Assembly: GCA_963921825.1 (NCBI GenBank)
Contig: OY997588.1
Location: forward strand, 63,446,617 to 63,510,616
Source of the DNA: Erodium maritimum
Lineage: Eukaryota > Streptophyta > Magnoliopsida > Geraniales > Geraniaceae
Length of the DNA stretch: 64,000 bases
Direction of reading: 5' to 3'
The position numbers were made by a program, and so were the translations under genes. Under the pieces are notes generated by a model that worked only from the letters and a program-made list of their open reading frames with translations, had not been told where the DNA came from and made no database searches. This document shows positions 41,395 through 53,962 of this stretch, in pieces (position 1 is the first letter of the stretch; each line of letters starts with the position of its first letter).

Positions 41395-41745
41395 ATATGT
41401 TCACCATTGTTGAATCTCGTAGGTCCAAAAGTTCATACAGACTTAACATTTCATAGGATTTGAGATAAGTTCATTGCACCATCGTTCGAGTGGAAATTTA
41501 TATGTGCACCATTTCTAAATGTCGCATGGCTAGAAGTTCATATGTAGTTAAAGTTTCATAGAATCTGAAATAAATGTAATGAACCATTCTTTTAATGAGA
41601 ATTTGATATGTGCAATATTGTTAAATTTCGTATGGTTAGAAGTTCATACCGACTTAAATTTCACAAAACTTGAGATTCTAATTCAAGGTGCAATCTTGTT
41701 ATTTATGTTATTTATATGACCAGAAGTTCATATAAACCTGATAGT
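41395..41745. repeat. ~108-bp tandem repeat, about 3.5 units
   Basis: Units share CATTGTT(A/G)AAT(T/C)TCGTA(G/T)G then AGAAGTTCATA and AA(T/A)TTTCATAG. Divergence between units is substantial, so the array is old. Confidence 0.65.
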
Positions 41746-44700
41746 TCATTTCAAAGATATATTATTTCCAAACATCACCACATTAGTTTGGCTATAAAGA
41801 AATATATTTGTTCCTTTATCTCACATGCTCCAACAATATTAATATCGGGAAATACGAACTTATATACTCGAAGTTAATTTCATGTATACTCATTGCCGAA
41901 ATAATGAGTTATTACCGAAAAGTCATCAAACACGCCATGTTGGCAGTATACCATTCCCAGAAGTGAATGGGATAAATCATGATGGTAATTCTAGACTCGG
42001 GACATATCGAGACCTCGATCATTCTCGCATGCATTATAACTTTCAATCTCGAAATCCTACCCGAAGTGGGACAAATCCGAAATGCACAAAGAAAGTTGCT
42101 TATAGAATTGAACTCCCGAAAGCGATGAAAGTATATATTATATATGAGACGGGAGAGATCATTGGTCGATTACATGTTGTATGACCAAATGTTTAGATGG
42201 CTTTACATCAAGCATCAAACAAAGGCAAAAGAAAAGGGTGATAGAGATAAAGTCTGATTGATGACCTAGATCCGAAAGATCTAAATGAATTGAATGTCTC
42301 AGACGACTCTATATAACGATGTAGCCGATATAATCATGATTCATTTAGCCTATTATATATGGATCCCTGAAGCGATCACTTCATGTGTGAAAATAAAAAT
42401 GATATGTGTATAATTGGCACAATCTATCGTAAAGAATGATAAACATTTCTCATATTTAACCTTGGTATAGGTAAAGGTTAACAATATTTTGGGTACCATT
42501 AAGGGTTCAAGAAGAGCTACCATGCCGTTGAAAATTACAATGAAGTTCGGCATTCATAATGCTATATATGAAAGTAGATCCAGAAGTATCTACTTAGTGT
42601 TAACGACATACACTTTGATACATGTCATGTTGAGACCAAAAATGAGACCGCGTGTCTCACGTATCACCTGAAGTGATCAAAATGAAAAGAAAATATTAGA
42701 AATCTAAATGTTCAGATACATGAGTTATACAAGAACAGTCAATACCTACGCTACATTGAACCAAAAGTTCAATAATGAAAATGTTTTATACGTCGACGTA
42801 TTCATCTTGATCATTTGGATCGACGATGATGCGTAGGATCATTGACAATTAATGTGTACTTTCTTTAAAGAACTAGAATGTTCAAATGTCCTATGAAGTA
42901 TTTTGTGTTGCTTCTCACAAGATATATTTTGTAGTCCAACCATCTAAAGATAATTTATAGTATGGAATTTCAATTACTCATGTAGAGAATTCATGAGAAT
43001 ACATATGACCATACTTACTTTATAGACACATCCAATAGATAGTCTTATCGTGTAACATTGCATTTACTAAGTTGTTGACCGCTTTATAAAATAGATCGCC
43101 TTGACAATACTGGTATCTTGAGTCCCGGAAGGACAAGATGTTTATTGCATGATCTGTTAGTTTCATTTTGATAAGACGATATCGTTCACCTTGAAGTGAA
43201 GAGAGAAGACCTTCCTGAAGTAAGACATGAAATGTTCTTGGAAGAATTATTTTTGTCTCATCATATGTACCTGAAGTACATAAGCTCGCACATTTGAAAA
43301 ATGTTACAGACCAAATGCTATATGCATTTAGAAAAATAATCATGTCATGCCAAGATACCTACAAATATTTAAAAGCTTTGTGAAAGCGGGGAATGGCTCC
43401 TCTTGTACACGCCAAAAGCATGAAAGGCTACTTGGACCAAAGAATATTAATTCTAAGAAAGAAAGAATCAGGCAGATCATGAATGAGCATGACTCTCGAA
43501 GTTGATAATAATATCAGGTCCAACAAAAGCGTCATGTTCGGAAGAAACCAATCAGCCCTGAAGTGCCGAAAGACTCTAATACTCCTGAAGAGTTGAAAGA
43601 GAAAAGAAATAAGGAAATTCATATGAATTACTCACACATAAAAGAAATCATGGAATCGAAAATCGGTTTCCATTGATAAGGGAATTACTATTACCATGAT
43701 TGAAATGGTAGATGATTTTGACATTGAACCACGTCGTGTTGACTAATGTCATTTAAAGACATGTTTAGCCAATACGAGAAAATGTCATTCCCGAAGAATT
43801 GACTTATTGGCATAATGTCCAATTTTCAAAATCATGATCAAAACATCGAAGGATGTTTTACCAGCTGGATATAGATGAATGAGAAAACAAAGATGTTGAA
43901 TATAAAGCACACCTTATAAATGTATTTTTCTCAAATGACTTGAAGCCAACTTTTGATAAATTTGTGATAGGTGATCACCATGCTATATTTGATATATGTA
44001 CCCAATGCTAACGGTACTTTTAGTGCCAAAATTTATAAAAGTTCCTGAAGGACTTGCATTGCCTGAAGCATTGCATGCCTGAAGCAAATCCCTTAAAATT
44101 TTAAATTACCAGAATCAATGACATTGTCCAAGGGATTTGAGATTATCTAGAGAAATGACCTTCTTAAGGGTTTAATTTGCATGAGGAAACGAGACATGGT
44201 ATGAGAAACCATGTACTCAGTAAGTAGTGTGTGTCAATTTGATATGGACTCCTAAAGAGATCTTTAAAACTGCAGTATGTCTAAAGAAAGAGACTTTCAA
44301 ATGAATGTTAAATGATGAAATACTGTCTCAGCCAGAAGATCGAGCATATTTCAAATAGATTAATAAGTATACATATGTTAAGATACGTTTCAACTTGATA
44401 CTCAAATGATCGATCGATATTTAGATCCTAAAGAGGATCTCATTTATCTCAAATATACGAAAATATATTTGGTCCTGAAGTACCATATCTTATTGCAATG
44501 TATAAGGCCTGATACAGAATTCATAGTAAATGTGTTAGCCGATTTGAGCTCGGAAGCTATTAACCAGCTTTTGAAATAGAATTAGATCTACAAAGCGCAT
44601 CCCATGACAATTATAATTTGGGAAGACAGTTTCCAGTGTTTTTCAGTTGCAACCGATCAGTTTTCGTACGAAATTATGATATAATCATGAAATCCAGAAG

Positions 44701-45049
44701 GGTCATGAGAGATTGGCGTCAATCAGAATCATGAAGTGGAAATCCTGTAGGTTTGTTCACTGCAAGTTCGGTAACATCAGTTTTGGGAAAGTCAGTGTAC
44801 AAGATAATATGAGTCGACTTTGCAAGCAAACAAGATTACTCAATCAGTCTTCAGGGGGAGCGATAGTCAGGGGGAGTATGTTTCCATGTGCTGCACTCTT
44901 TTTCCCTTATTCATGTTTTGTCCCACGAGGTTTTCCTAGAAAGGTTTTTAACGAGGCAACTGTTATGCACGTCCAGCTCACCAGAAGTGAGTGAATGGAA
45001 GAAACACTCTACTCGATATGACTTTCCGGACATCCACCTGTTGAGAAGT

Positions 45050-46599
45050 TAATGTTTCAGATTAGGATGCGTATGATGTGGACGCAAATATGCATCGTTT
45101 TCGATGTTTTTAAGCCCACATCTTAAGCTTTTCGGTCCCGGGAATAGGTTGTTTAATGCATTTCTTCTCACTATTGTGCAGTGAGCCCTGTGTGTAGAGT
45201 TTCCAAGTATTTGGAGCAAAACGAGGGCATTTGTCAGAACAAATAAGCCGAGCAGCTGTAGGACAGAAGATCGAGCCAAGAATGGGCAGCTAGCCTTGGA
45301 TCCTCAGAGCCATACGGTCCGTATGGGATACCGGGCTGGAACAAAGCCCTTCACGTATGGGAATCCGGGCCGGAACAACGCCCGTCCCGTGTCGCCTACC
45401 GGGCCGGAATGTCATATGTTCCGTGCGGCTTACCGTGGGCCTGGAAGGAAAAGAACAGGTGCTCTCTGTTTTGATCCGGCACATGACATGTTCTGTGCCA
45501 CCTTAAGGGCCAGTACATGACCCATTGCGTGCCACTTAAAGGGCCGGAATGGGACATGTTCCGTATCACGCTCCGTGCCACTTGTATCCAGGCCTGCGTT
45601 TTTCAAGTGCCCTATATATTCTAATTGAAGACTTATTTGCAAGGGTTACGAATTTTGGGAGCAAAAAGGAGAACTTTTGAGCTAGGGCTTGGAGCTTGAA
45701 GGAAGAAGAGTGCATCTTAGAGCTAGGATTGAAGACTATTGTGATTTTACATTTGGTATTTGGGTATTGTGTATCAAACTCATTTCATTATATTTATCTA
45801 CATGTCTTCTTCTTTACTTTGCTTGTTCTTCTTCTCCATCATGAGCTAAGCTTCCATTGATCTAGGGTTAGGGGAAGCAATATGAGTAATTGATTCAATG
45901 GGTTTGTAGTTACATTGTGCAATTTGTGTTTAGGATAATGTTTACATAGTTTGGATTTAATGCTTCATCAAACTGGCCACTTGATAGTTGATTAGGTTTT
46001 AGCACTCAATAATCGAAAGCTGAGAGTGATAAAAGGACTAAGGATTATGTAACTCGGGTTTAAATTTAGTATCTAATAAAGCTAGTTTAACACGAGTGTA
46101 ACAACTATAGGTGTATAAACCGAAAGTTAGAGGAGTTCATGAATCGTAATGCTGTATGTCTCACTACACCCAGATTAGAAATTACTAGGTGGTCAGATTA
46201 TATTAGGGACCTAATTCGATCGAAAGATGTTTAGGACCAGCTGAGAGAACTTCCGTTACCTTTAGACTTACCTTATTTGTACATGTAAAAACAAACCCAT
46301 GCGAGTCAATAGTCATATTGTGACCCCTTTAAAAGCCCTAGATCGCCTTTCTTCCCTGAATTTCACAACACTTGAATTTGCTCTTAGTTTATTTTAATTT
46401 GCTTTACAACTTGTCATTTAGAATTTTCAAAACAAAAACCAACTATTCTCAGAAACAGATTAATAACAGATTATAAATCGAGTGACTGTTTTACTGCTCC
46501 CTTGGGTACGATAACCAGACTTAAAACCGAAATACTACTTGACGACCGGTGCGCTTGCCGCACCCTTTTTGTGGGTTAATTCTCAGGGCGTCAAGTTAA
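45050..46599 (+). repeat. LTR and upstream part of an Athila-like gypsy element
   Basis: Sequence upstream of the Athila-type primer site. It contains a GC-rich patch with repeated CCGGGCCGGAA phrases (45,320-45,560), a TATATA box at about 45,611 followed by a GAGCTAGGG-rich leader typical of this group. The left border is uncertain, since no second LTR lies in the window to compare. Confidence 0.5.
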
Positions 46600-46618
46600 T
46601 GGCGCCGTTGTCGGGGAG
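46600..46618 (+). other. Athila-type primer-binding site (Asp-tRNA)
   Basis: TGGCGCCGTTGTCGGGGAG is the characteristic primer site of Athila elements, complementary to tRNA-Asp. Confidence 0.85.
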
Positions 46619-46649
46619 CAACTAAGGCAACACTTTATATTTCTAATCT

Positions 46650-47968
46650 ATGTTGAGACTGTTTCACTTTTTTTATTTTGTTTTTATGCACTTGCGATCT
46701 CACCAATCTCCGAGCCTATTTACTGCAGATCTTGAAGAGGTTGAGAGGAACGCTAGGCTATTGAGAAGGGAGAGGAAAACAGCTACAATGAACCTCCCAC
46801 CTGGGAACGACCCGAATGAACTGATCAATCAGTTGAGGCAAGATGGCACAGATCAGCACACGCCACAACCTCCTGGTAGGAATCAACAAGAAATCTTGGG
46901 GCAGCAAGGAAACAATCTACCTGTGATTGAAGCAGCACCAAGACAAAGGGTACTGATGGAGTATGGTACCCCCTTCTCTATTGGGGGTGGATCAAGTATT
47001 GCAACCCCAACAATTGCAGCCAATCAATTCAAGATTGATAGCTCACTCTTACATTTGCTAAGGAGTGACCCGTTTCATGGGAATGCACACGAGGATCCTC
47101 TGGGCCATCTTACAACATTTTCAGAGATCTGCGCTACATTCAAGACGAATGGAGTCACAGAATAGACAATACGGCTCCTAGTTTTTCCTTTCTCATTGAA
47201 AGATAAAGCGAGTCATTGGTTAAGATCCTTTCCACCAGGAACCATCAGAACCTGGGATCAGCTGGCAGAACTATTTCTGAACCAATACTTCCCTCCAAAG
47301 AAAACAGTGCAGCTAAGAGCATCAATTAATTCATTCAAGTAACAAGGTGATGAGTCGCTGGTTGAGGCATGAGAAAGGTTCTCAGGTTACCTGAGGCAAT
47401 GTCCCCATCATGGCATCCCCTTGTGGTCATACATGCAGACTTTCTATGCGGGATTGAATCCAGGAAGTCAAGCTCAGTTGGACTCCGCAGCGAGTGGGTC
47501 TTTTGTACAAAGAACACCAGAAGAAACTGTCGAACTCCTGAATTTGATGGTGTCAAACAACGCATGGCACTCTGAGAGAGGAGCGGTACCTGGCACAGTT
47601 AATGCAGTAGACTCCTCGATTATGCACAAGATGATGGAACAGATGAAAATCATGACACAAAAGGTGGACCATTTACAAAGACAGTTCGGTCAATTCGATC
47701 AAATGGGGGATCCATCACAGGAGGAAACTGCAAACTACTTGGAGGGCATATCCAAGGCCAAGATTGATCCGTTGATAAATGACCCATATTCATCCACTTA
47801 TAATTCAGGGTGGAAGAACCACCCCAATTTCTCATGGAAACCTCAGGGACAGAATTCAAATCCCCCTGGTTATCCACAAAGATCTCAAGGGCAGGGTTAT
47901 CAACAGAGGAACCAAAATCAGCACTATCAACAGAATACCAAGAATGCCAATTCCCAAGAGTCTTCCTC
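46650..47968 (+). pseudogene. Athila-like Gag
   Basis: One frame runs from about 46,650 to 47,968 with in-frame stops at 47,163 (TAG), about 47,339 (TAA) and about 47,371. It shows LINQLRQDG near the N-terminus, then HEDPLGHLTTFSEIC, KDKASHWLRSFPPGTI and LAELFLNQYFPP, the conserved Athila Gag core. The Gln/Asn-rich tail precedes the zinc knuckle in this family but is cut at 47,968 by insertion of the second Tekay-type element, so the rest of the Athila lies outside the window on the right. Confidence 0.88.
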
Positions 47969-50900
47969 TGTCACGCCCCAATTTCAGTAAACCGAACTCA
48001 GGACGTGAACCTTTAAAACAATAAAACATTTTGAAACCTTTTACATTAAATCACTTTAAAAACACCATTTGTTCAACAAAATAATATTTACAACTTAAAA
48101 TACGTCCCAACAAGTGGACAAAAGTATGGTATCCGTCGCTAGACTCAAAATAAACCCAGAATCCCGCTCCTAGCTCTTCAAGCTTCAGAAGCTCACCTAG
48201 TCCAACCTGCAACCGGTACCTGTAGGAAAAGAAGCTAGGGGTGAGCGTTCGCTGAGCACCACGTATAACAGACTGACTACAACATACTTAACAGACAAAG
48301 CCGGTGACACCAACAACGACTCAATTGACACACACTCGACCAAATACTTTCCTCAACCGACTCAACACTCGGACACGTGATGTAGACCCCACACAACAAT
48401 TGACGACCTCTTCCAAAGACACGACAGACAACCACGCAACACCCAAGATCACAAAGGATCGCACACCAAACAAGATCACAAAGGATCACATACCAGCTGC
48501 TCAGTAACCATCTCTGTCTCTCGCCCTTTACTGATCCCAGTCAGGTCAGGCGGTCGACCTGTCGCGCAAATTTCTCCCGATCTCTATCGGGAGGCTAGCC
48601 CACAACCTCTCCCCTTCCCCCGATCATAATCGGGTGACTAGCCACACCCGCGCAAACCACGAAACTTCTCCCGACACACAGCCGGGAAGCTAGCCCACAA
48701 CCTCTCCGCTTCTCCCGATCCCAGTCGCGAGGCTAGCTACACCACCAACCTCGCAATCCTTCCCCCGATCCCAGTCGGGGGGCTAGCCCACAACCTCTCC
48801 GCTTCCCCCGATCCCAGTCGGGAGGCTAGCCACACCATGCAACTTCCCCGACACAAAGTCGGGTTTCCAACCTCAAGTAACCACAATCACAATCACAAGC
48901 AAGGTTCAACACTCCACATGCCCTCATGGCCACCCAAGACACACCAACCATAACTCACGGGCTCAACAACCCCACGGGCACTCACGGCCTCCCAAGACAC
49001 ACCAACAGTAACTCACGGGCTCAACAACCCCACAGGCACTCACGGCCTCCCAAGACACACCAACAGTAAAGACACGGGTTCAACAACCCCACGGGCACTC
49101 ATGGCCACCCAAGACACACCAACAGTAAAGACACGGGTTCAACAACCCCCACAGGCACTCACGGCCTCCCAAGACACACCAACAGTAAAGACACGGGTTC
49201 AACAACCTCACGGGCACTCATGGCCACCCAAGACACCAACAGCAAACACGGGCTCTCATGGCCACCCAAGACTCAACAGTAAAGTACGGGCTCTCATGGC
49301 CACCCAAGACACAACAGTAATACACAACAACCTTCGTCATAACCAATGCCTCCAACAATTCTAATATCACCAGTTTCACAATCAACCTCCGGGCATGGTC
49401 ATATGCCTCCAGTACTCCTAATATCGATAAGTTCGCAATCTACCTTCGGGCATGGTCATATGCCTCCAGTAATTCTAAAGTCGATAAGTTCTCTGCTCCT
49501 ACGCCACTACTAAGTGTCACATGCATTTCCAAAATTCGATAACCTACTTAACCCACAACACCCCAAGTGTCACATGCATTTCTAATATTCGATAACCTAC
49601 TTAACCCACGACACCCCGGTGTCACATGCAATTCTACTGTTAACTTTCCCTAGTCAGGGCCGAGATCCGGCTACTTTTCCTTACCTCGTGCGTGTTCTCC
49701 AAAAGCCAACCAACAAGCTCCGGTGTGATCTTAGTTACTCACCCAGCTTCCCTTTGCCTCGGTCCGCAGCACGATCTAAAGAACACAAGTTTAAGGCACT
49801 TAACAACTCGCATGAATAAACTGGAATTCCATAAACTTAACGCCCAAACGTAACCCTGACAATGTCGATCACTCCCAAACTTTCCGATTACTCGACATTG
49901 TCGATAAAGGACCCGTAAAGGCCAGATTCGCCCGACATGGCGAATCTGCCCGGGTTTTGGAAATGCCCTTCCGGGGCTCCAAAAATTCCCGTTTTCGTTT
50001 CTACAGTCTTAGAATAATTCAAGGATCCCAATGCCCTTGACGGAATCGAATTCCGACTTCCGAGTCAATTAATTAACGTTTAAAGTTTCTAAAACCCGTT
50101 AATTTCAACTCTTCCAATTTAATTCCAAATTTCGATTAGGTTATGGATAAATGGTCCGGGGAACGTTTTAAACCACCCGAACACTAAACCCGAGCACCCG
50201 AGCACGTGGGCCCCACCCGGCCAAGCTTGGTCGTGGGTCCTAGGGCTTAAGTGGGCCCGACCCACCATGGTGGTGGCCGGCCCTAGCTCCGGCCAACCAC
50301 CTCACATGGTGGCCGGCCAACCACCTCCCATGGTGGCTGGAGCTCCTCCCGAGCTCCCGGTCGCCGGAAAACGTTCCCTTTCACCTCCAAACGCCTCCAA
50401 AACGCATTTAACCAACCCCCAACCTCAATACAACCCTAACTGATCATTTTTAACCAAACCCTAACATTTGAAATTTATCAAAACGGGAATCGGTTCGGTG
50501 CTTACCAACGAGGAGGATGAGGAGAGTTTGATTCTTCAAACTTTGAGACGATCCAAAGGTGGGAAGCTCGTGAATAGTGACCCAAACCCTACCTTTTCCT
50601 TCTTCTTCTCTCCTTTTCTCTCTTCTCCTTCTCTCTCTAAAACTATCTTCCTTTTCTCATTTTTTCTTTTTCTTTTTGGAACAAGTGAGGCGACCCCCCC
50701 TTTAGTTCTCCCTTTCATTTCCCCCCAAAACCTACATCACCACTTGTTGGACAAGTGGCAAGGTGGGTCCCACACCTTTTGTAAAATATCTACAAGATAT
50801 TTTCCAATCAGATTTGCGAAAATCGGACGTTTCGGGCCCCGAACGGGCACTTTTTCTAAGAAATTACGAAACTTGGCGGGCTACAAGGAAACGGCTCAAC

Positions 50901-51185
50901 TAAGATCGCTGCGACGACGGCTAAGCTTTTTGGATCCAAAACGGTCATCGAATGAACCAAAACGTCTCTCGGTTAACTTTTCCAGCGAAAAGTCAACTTT
51001 TCCTGAATTGATCAGAAAGTTGCCCTGAGTCCCCCGGAACTCACTTTGGTCGATATCGGGGTCATCTTTAGTCCAGTATGACCCTCGGGGTCAATTTTAG
51101 ATTCAATTCAATGTCTGTCTTAAAAAATTTAAATTTTCCTGTTTTTCGTAGGTTTGACTGGCGTTGACCGGGAGTGGTTATTACA
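47969..51185 (-). repeat. 3' LTR of gypsy copy B (3,217 bp)
   Basis: TGTCACGCCCC to GTGGTTATTACA. It matches the A-family LTRs in the ends and in the 49,600-51,180 half. Its tandem array differs from the 48-bp array of family A. No gene is supported; the frame at 50,468-51,028 is LTR sequence. Confidence 0.92.
48560..48870. repeat. Tandem hairpin repeats in LTR of copy B
   Basis: Six or seven imperfect units, each with a CCCGA...TCGGG stem (for example CCCGATCTCTATCGGGAGG) followed by GCTAGCC and CACAACCTCTCC. The same array recurs at 63,700-64,000 in the other LTR. Confidence 0.85.
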
Positions 51186-51240
51186 GTCTACCCCCCTTAA
51201 AGGAATTTCGTCCACGAAATTTAAAACAGATGTACTACGG

Positions 51241-52268
51241 GAGTCGAACAAGTATAAAGCCTATAATTGATACCATAAACACGTACCTTGAAAGGTCTCG
51301 CGGTAGGTAGTGGATCCTGGGGCCCGGGAGTCTGTAACTGCGTACACTCTTCGCTCTGACGCCCGCTGCCTCTGACCCGGCGCGCTCGCAGACGGCTATG
51401 AGAACCTCGACTGCGGGCTCTGACGCGGGCGACCCCTGGGTGACTGTACTGTCTGCTGCGTCCGCTGTACTGACATTTCCCCCAACGGCTCACGGCACCA
51501 TGCTATAATGTGTCCAAACCGGCCGCACCGGAAACAACTGGTCTCGTCGGCTCTCGACTAAGTGCCCTGGCCTGCCCGACTGGTCGCTGGTAGCGCCGCG
51601 GGCCGTACTCCCATCGGACAGTCTCGACGAAAGTGGCCTCGCTGCCCGCAGGTGAAACACGTCGGCCCCCTCTCTGAGGCGACCGGCCCCACTGATGCTA
51701 CCGACCCCATCTGTCTTGCTCCACCCTGCTGAGCATGTGGTCGAAAGAACTCTGTGGTCCTTTATCTCCTCGGGTCTCGTGACTCGGACCGCCCTACCAA
51801 GATGGTCGGCCGCTGTCGAACCTCACGGGTCCTAGCCGTATCTCGGATACCCTACTCCACCGTCGCTGCGGTGTCCACGAGATCTGTATACTTCCGCAGC
51901 CTCAAGGCGAGGACCTTATCCCGAATCACCGGTCTCAGTCCCCCCTCGAACCGCAGGCAACAGTTATGCTCGGTCATCACCATCTCCGGCGCGAATCTGG
52001 TCAAGGCCGTGAATCGGGCCTCGTATTCTGCCACTGTCATCCCCTCCTGCTCCAGGTCCAGAAACTGCCGATGTCGCTCCAGCCGAGCCGACTCGGGAAA
52101 GTACTGTGCCAGAAAAAACTCCTGGAAGATGTCGTAGTCATGCCCGACACTGTCCTTCACACGCCCCCACCAGTGGTAGGCGCTGTCCCTCAGCTGGTGA
52201 GCTGCGAAGGACACTCTACGACGGCCATCTTCGATACCTGATGTATCCAGGTCCCGCGTGACCTGCTC
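51241..52268 (-). pseudogene. Gag of copy B, C-terminal part, with pol deletion junction
   Basis: It continues the gag frame from 61,213 across the copia insertion. The Gag core ([32 protein letters not shown]) is open to 51,852, then stops occur (TAG at 51,852 and at least three more). Zinc knuckles CFTCGQRGHFRRDC and CFRCGRFGHIIAWC keep all ligands. Near 51,245 the frame jumps from the first residues of the protease (LFD) to the extreme C-terminus of the polyprotein, removing about 3.3 kb compared with copy A1. Confidence 0.88.
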
Positions 52269-52272
52269 TAGC

Positions 52273-53948
52273 TGTTGGGTCTCGATGGAGGGTATGAACA
52301 CATACTTGCAGCGGAAATAACTCGAGACCATGTCATAGAACACTACCAAATATTAGATACACAAGAGAATAAACAATATGGATGTTTCCTTACCAACTAG
52401 TTCAAGAAAAGGAAGAGAACACCAAAGAAACGATGATCGGCTTGAGTCTCCAAGACGCCTACGTATCCAAATGGAATCAAAGCCACGTAGTTCTTCTTTA
52501 GATGACTCAAGAACACAACAAGAGGGGGGAAAAGTGCCAAACTCGAAATTGTAGTGTGAGAGGGAGAGAAGTTGTGTTTCTATTCTTGTCTTGTGATTTG
52601 TTGTAGGAAAAAGATGACTTAAACCATCAACAACCATCAAGGACAAGTAAGGTGTGAAGCATGGTGTGAAGTAAGACAAGCATGGTGCTAAGTATGGCAA
52701 GACAAGATGGGTTAGGTGGTGAATCACCAACACCTTAATCCTTGTCTTGCTTACTTAGTACTAATTAATCAAGACTTGATTAATTAGTTCCATGGGCCTT
52801 GGTTGCATGGGCCTTTCATGGGCCTCTTGGAACATGGCCCATGACCATTCCCAACGAGGTCCCGTGACGTGCTCATCGCCTCCAAGCCTTCCATACCGGA
52901 AATGTCCAACATTATCCGACGCGATCAATCCCAAGACTCCAAGCCTTGTCTTGATCCGTAATGTCCTATTCACTTACGGGCACATGACCCAAAACCCAGT
53001 TTTGGTCATGTCCCGAGACAACTCTCTTTTGGCCATTCTCCATAAATGTGTCAATGAGTTTCATCCTTCGGTGTGACCCTTAGGTCTATGCATGTCGATA
53101 GATCAACGTAAAATCCCATTTTACTTGATCCTATATAAGTGGCAACTAACGAGACTTTAGTATTGCCTGACACTACATAGCGAATCGAACCAATCGATTC
53201 TAACCTTTCCGTCCTCCCTGTCATTATCCTTTTATCTCCGATATCCTGATTGAGATAAGGCATAGAGCCGTCATCCTTATTATTCTCAATCACTGTTCCT
53301 TGATATGTGAGATGACTGAATATATGATACCTAGTATCATGTGCATGGCCATGCTATTCTTTCAGTCACTCTCGATCAAGCGGCCGAGAACCGATATCTT
53401 TCCCATACCTCAGTATGAGGGATAAATCCCTTAGCCGTCTTTCGTGTCACTCATGCAACCCGTCCCCAAGCCAATCCTGGCCGTTATGGAAGCCCTGTTA
53501 CGGACAACGTTAGGCTCAGGTCAAACTTAGTTGTTGACTGCATAGTGATCACAAAGACTCCTTGGTCTAAGGATACATGACAAGCTACGACACTGAATAT
53601 GTTAATGACTCAATCTATGGCACACATTCAGGGCGGGTCGTCCAATATCATGTCCCACATGATATCTATGATCAGACTCCGGAATCCCATTCCAATGACT
53701 AACAGAACGTAAGCCATGAAGAGCCATCTTTCATACTAGTCGCTTCTAGTGAAGCTTTATTGACTAGGGACCCATCGAGTGTGATCCATCTCGATCTATG
53801 GTTCTATTCGCATGGTGGGCATAGATCAGAAATCACATCGATATATTACTCCAACACATAAGTAATAGAAAGCCGCTTTAATCTTATTGCTAATGATGAT
53901 ATATACATTTGGACATTTATGATTGAACTACGGGCACTAAGACTAACA
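52273..53948 (-). repeat. 3' LTR of young copia
   Basis: 1,676 bp, nearly identical to the other LTR. Contains a perfect 29-bp palindrome at 52,760-52,788. Open frames inside are present in both LTRs and show no domain. Confidence 0.95.
52760..52788. repeat. Perfect palindrome in copia LTR
   Basis: Arms ACTAATTAATCAAG and CTTGATTAATTAGT around a single A. Its twin is at 60,024-60,052. Confidence 0.95.
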
Positions 53949-53949
53949 A

Positions 53950-53962
53950 TCTCCCACTTGCC
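53950..53962 (-). other. Polypurine tract of young copia
   Basis: Minus strand AAGTGGGAGAT lies immediately before the 3' LTR TG and just after the Gag-Pol stop. Confidence 0.85.

Larger units (their letters stand above)
40186..44990 (+). mobile_element. Highly decayed Ty1/copia element with internal tandem repeats
   Basis: The left end has TTTTACAACA then CGTTATCAGCATGAAC, resembling the LTR/primer-site junction of one group of plant copia elements. The right end has AGGGGGAG repeated at 44,856 and 44,870 (purine tract), then CTCTTTTTCCC and GGTTTTCCTAGAAAGG, typical 3' sequence of the same group. Between them fragments of pol are readable in shifting frames, for example GPEVPYL followed by RPD near 44,463-44,520. 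No open frame survives. LTR borders are uncertain. Confidence 0.55.

Noticed and set aside
45296..45642. ORFs in the GC-rich part of the Athila-like LTR
   Set aside because: Overlapping short frames on both strands from repeated CCGGGCCGGAA phrases; no domain.
50468..51028. 186-codon plus-strand ORF
   Set aside because: It lies wholly in the copy B LTR with counterparts in family A LTRs that are not open over the same length.
52353..52733. 126-codon ORF in copia LTR (twin at 59,617)
   Set aside because: Identical in both LTRs with no domain. LTR identity alone explains its conservation.
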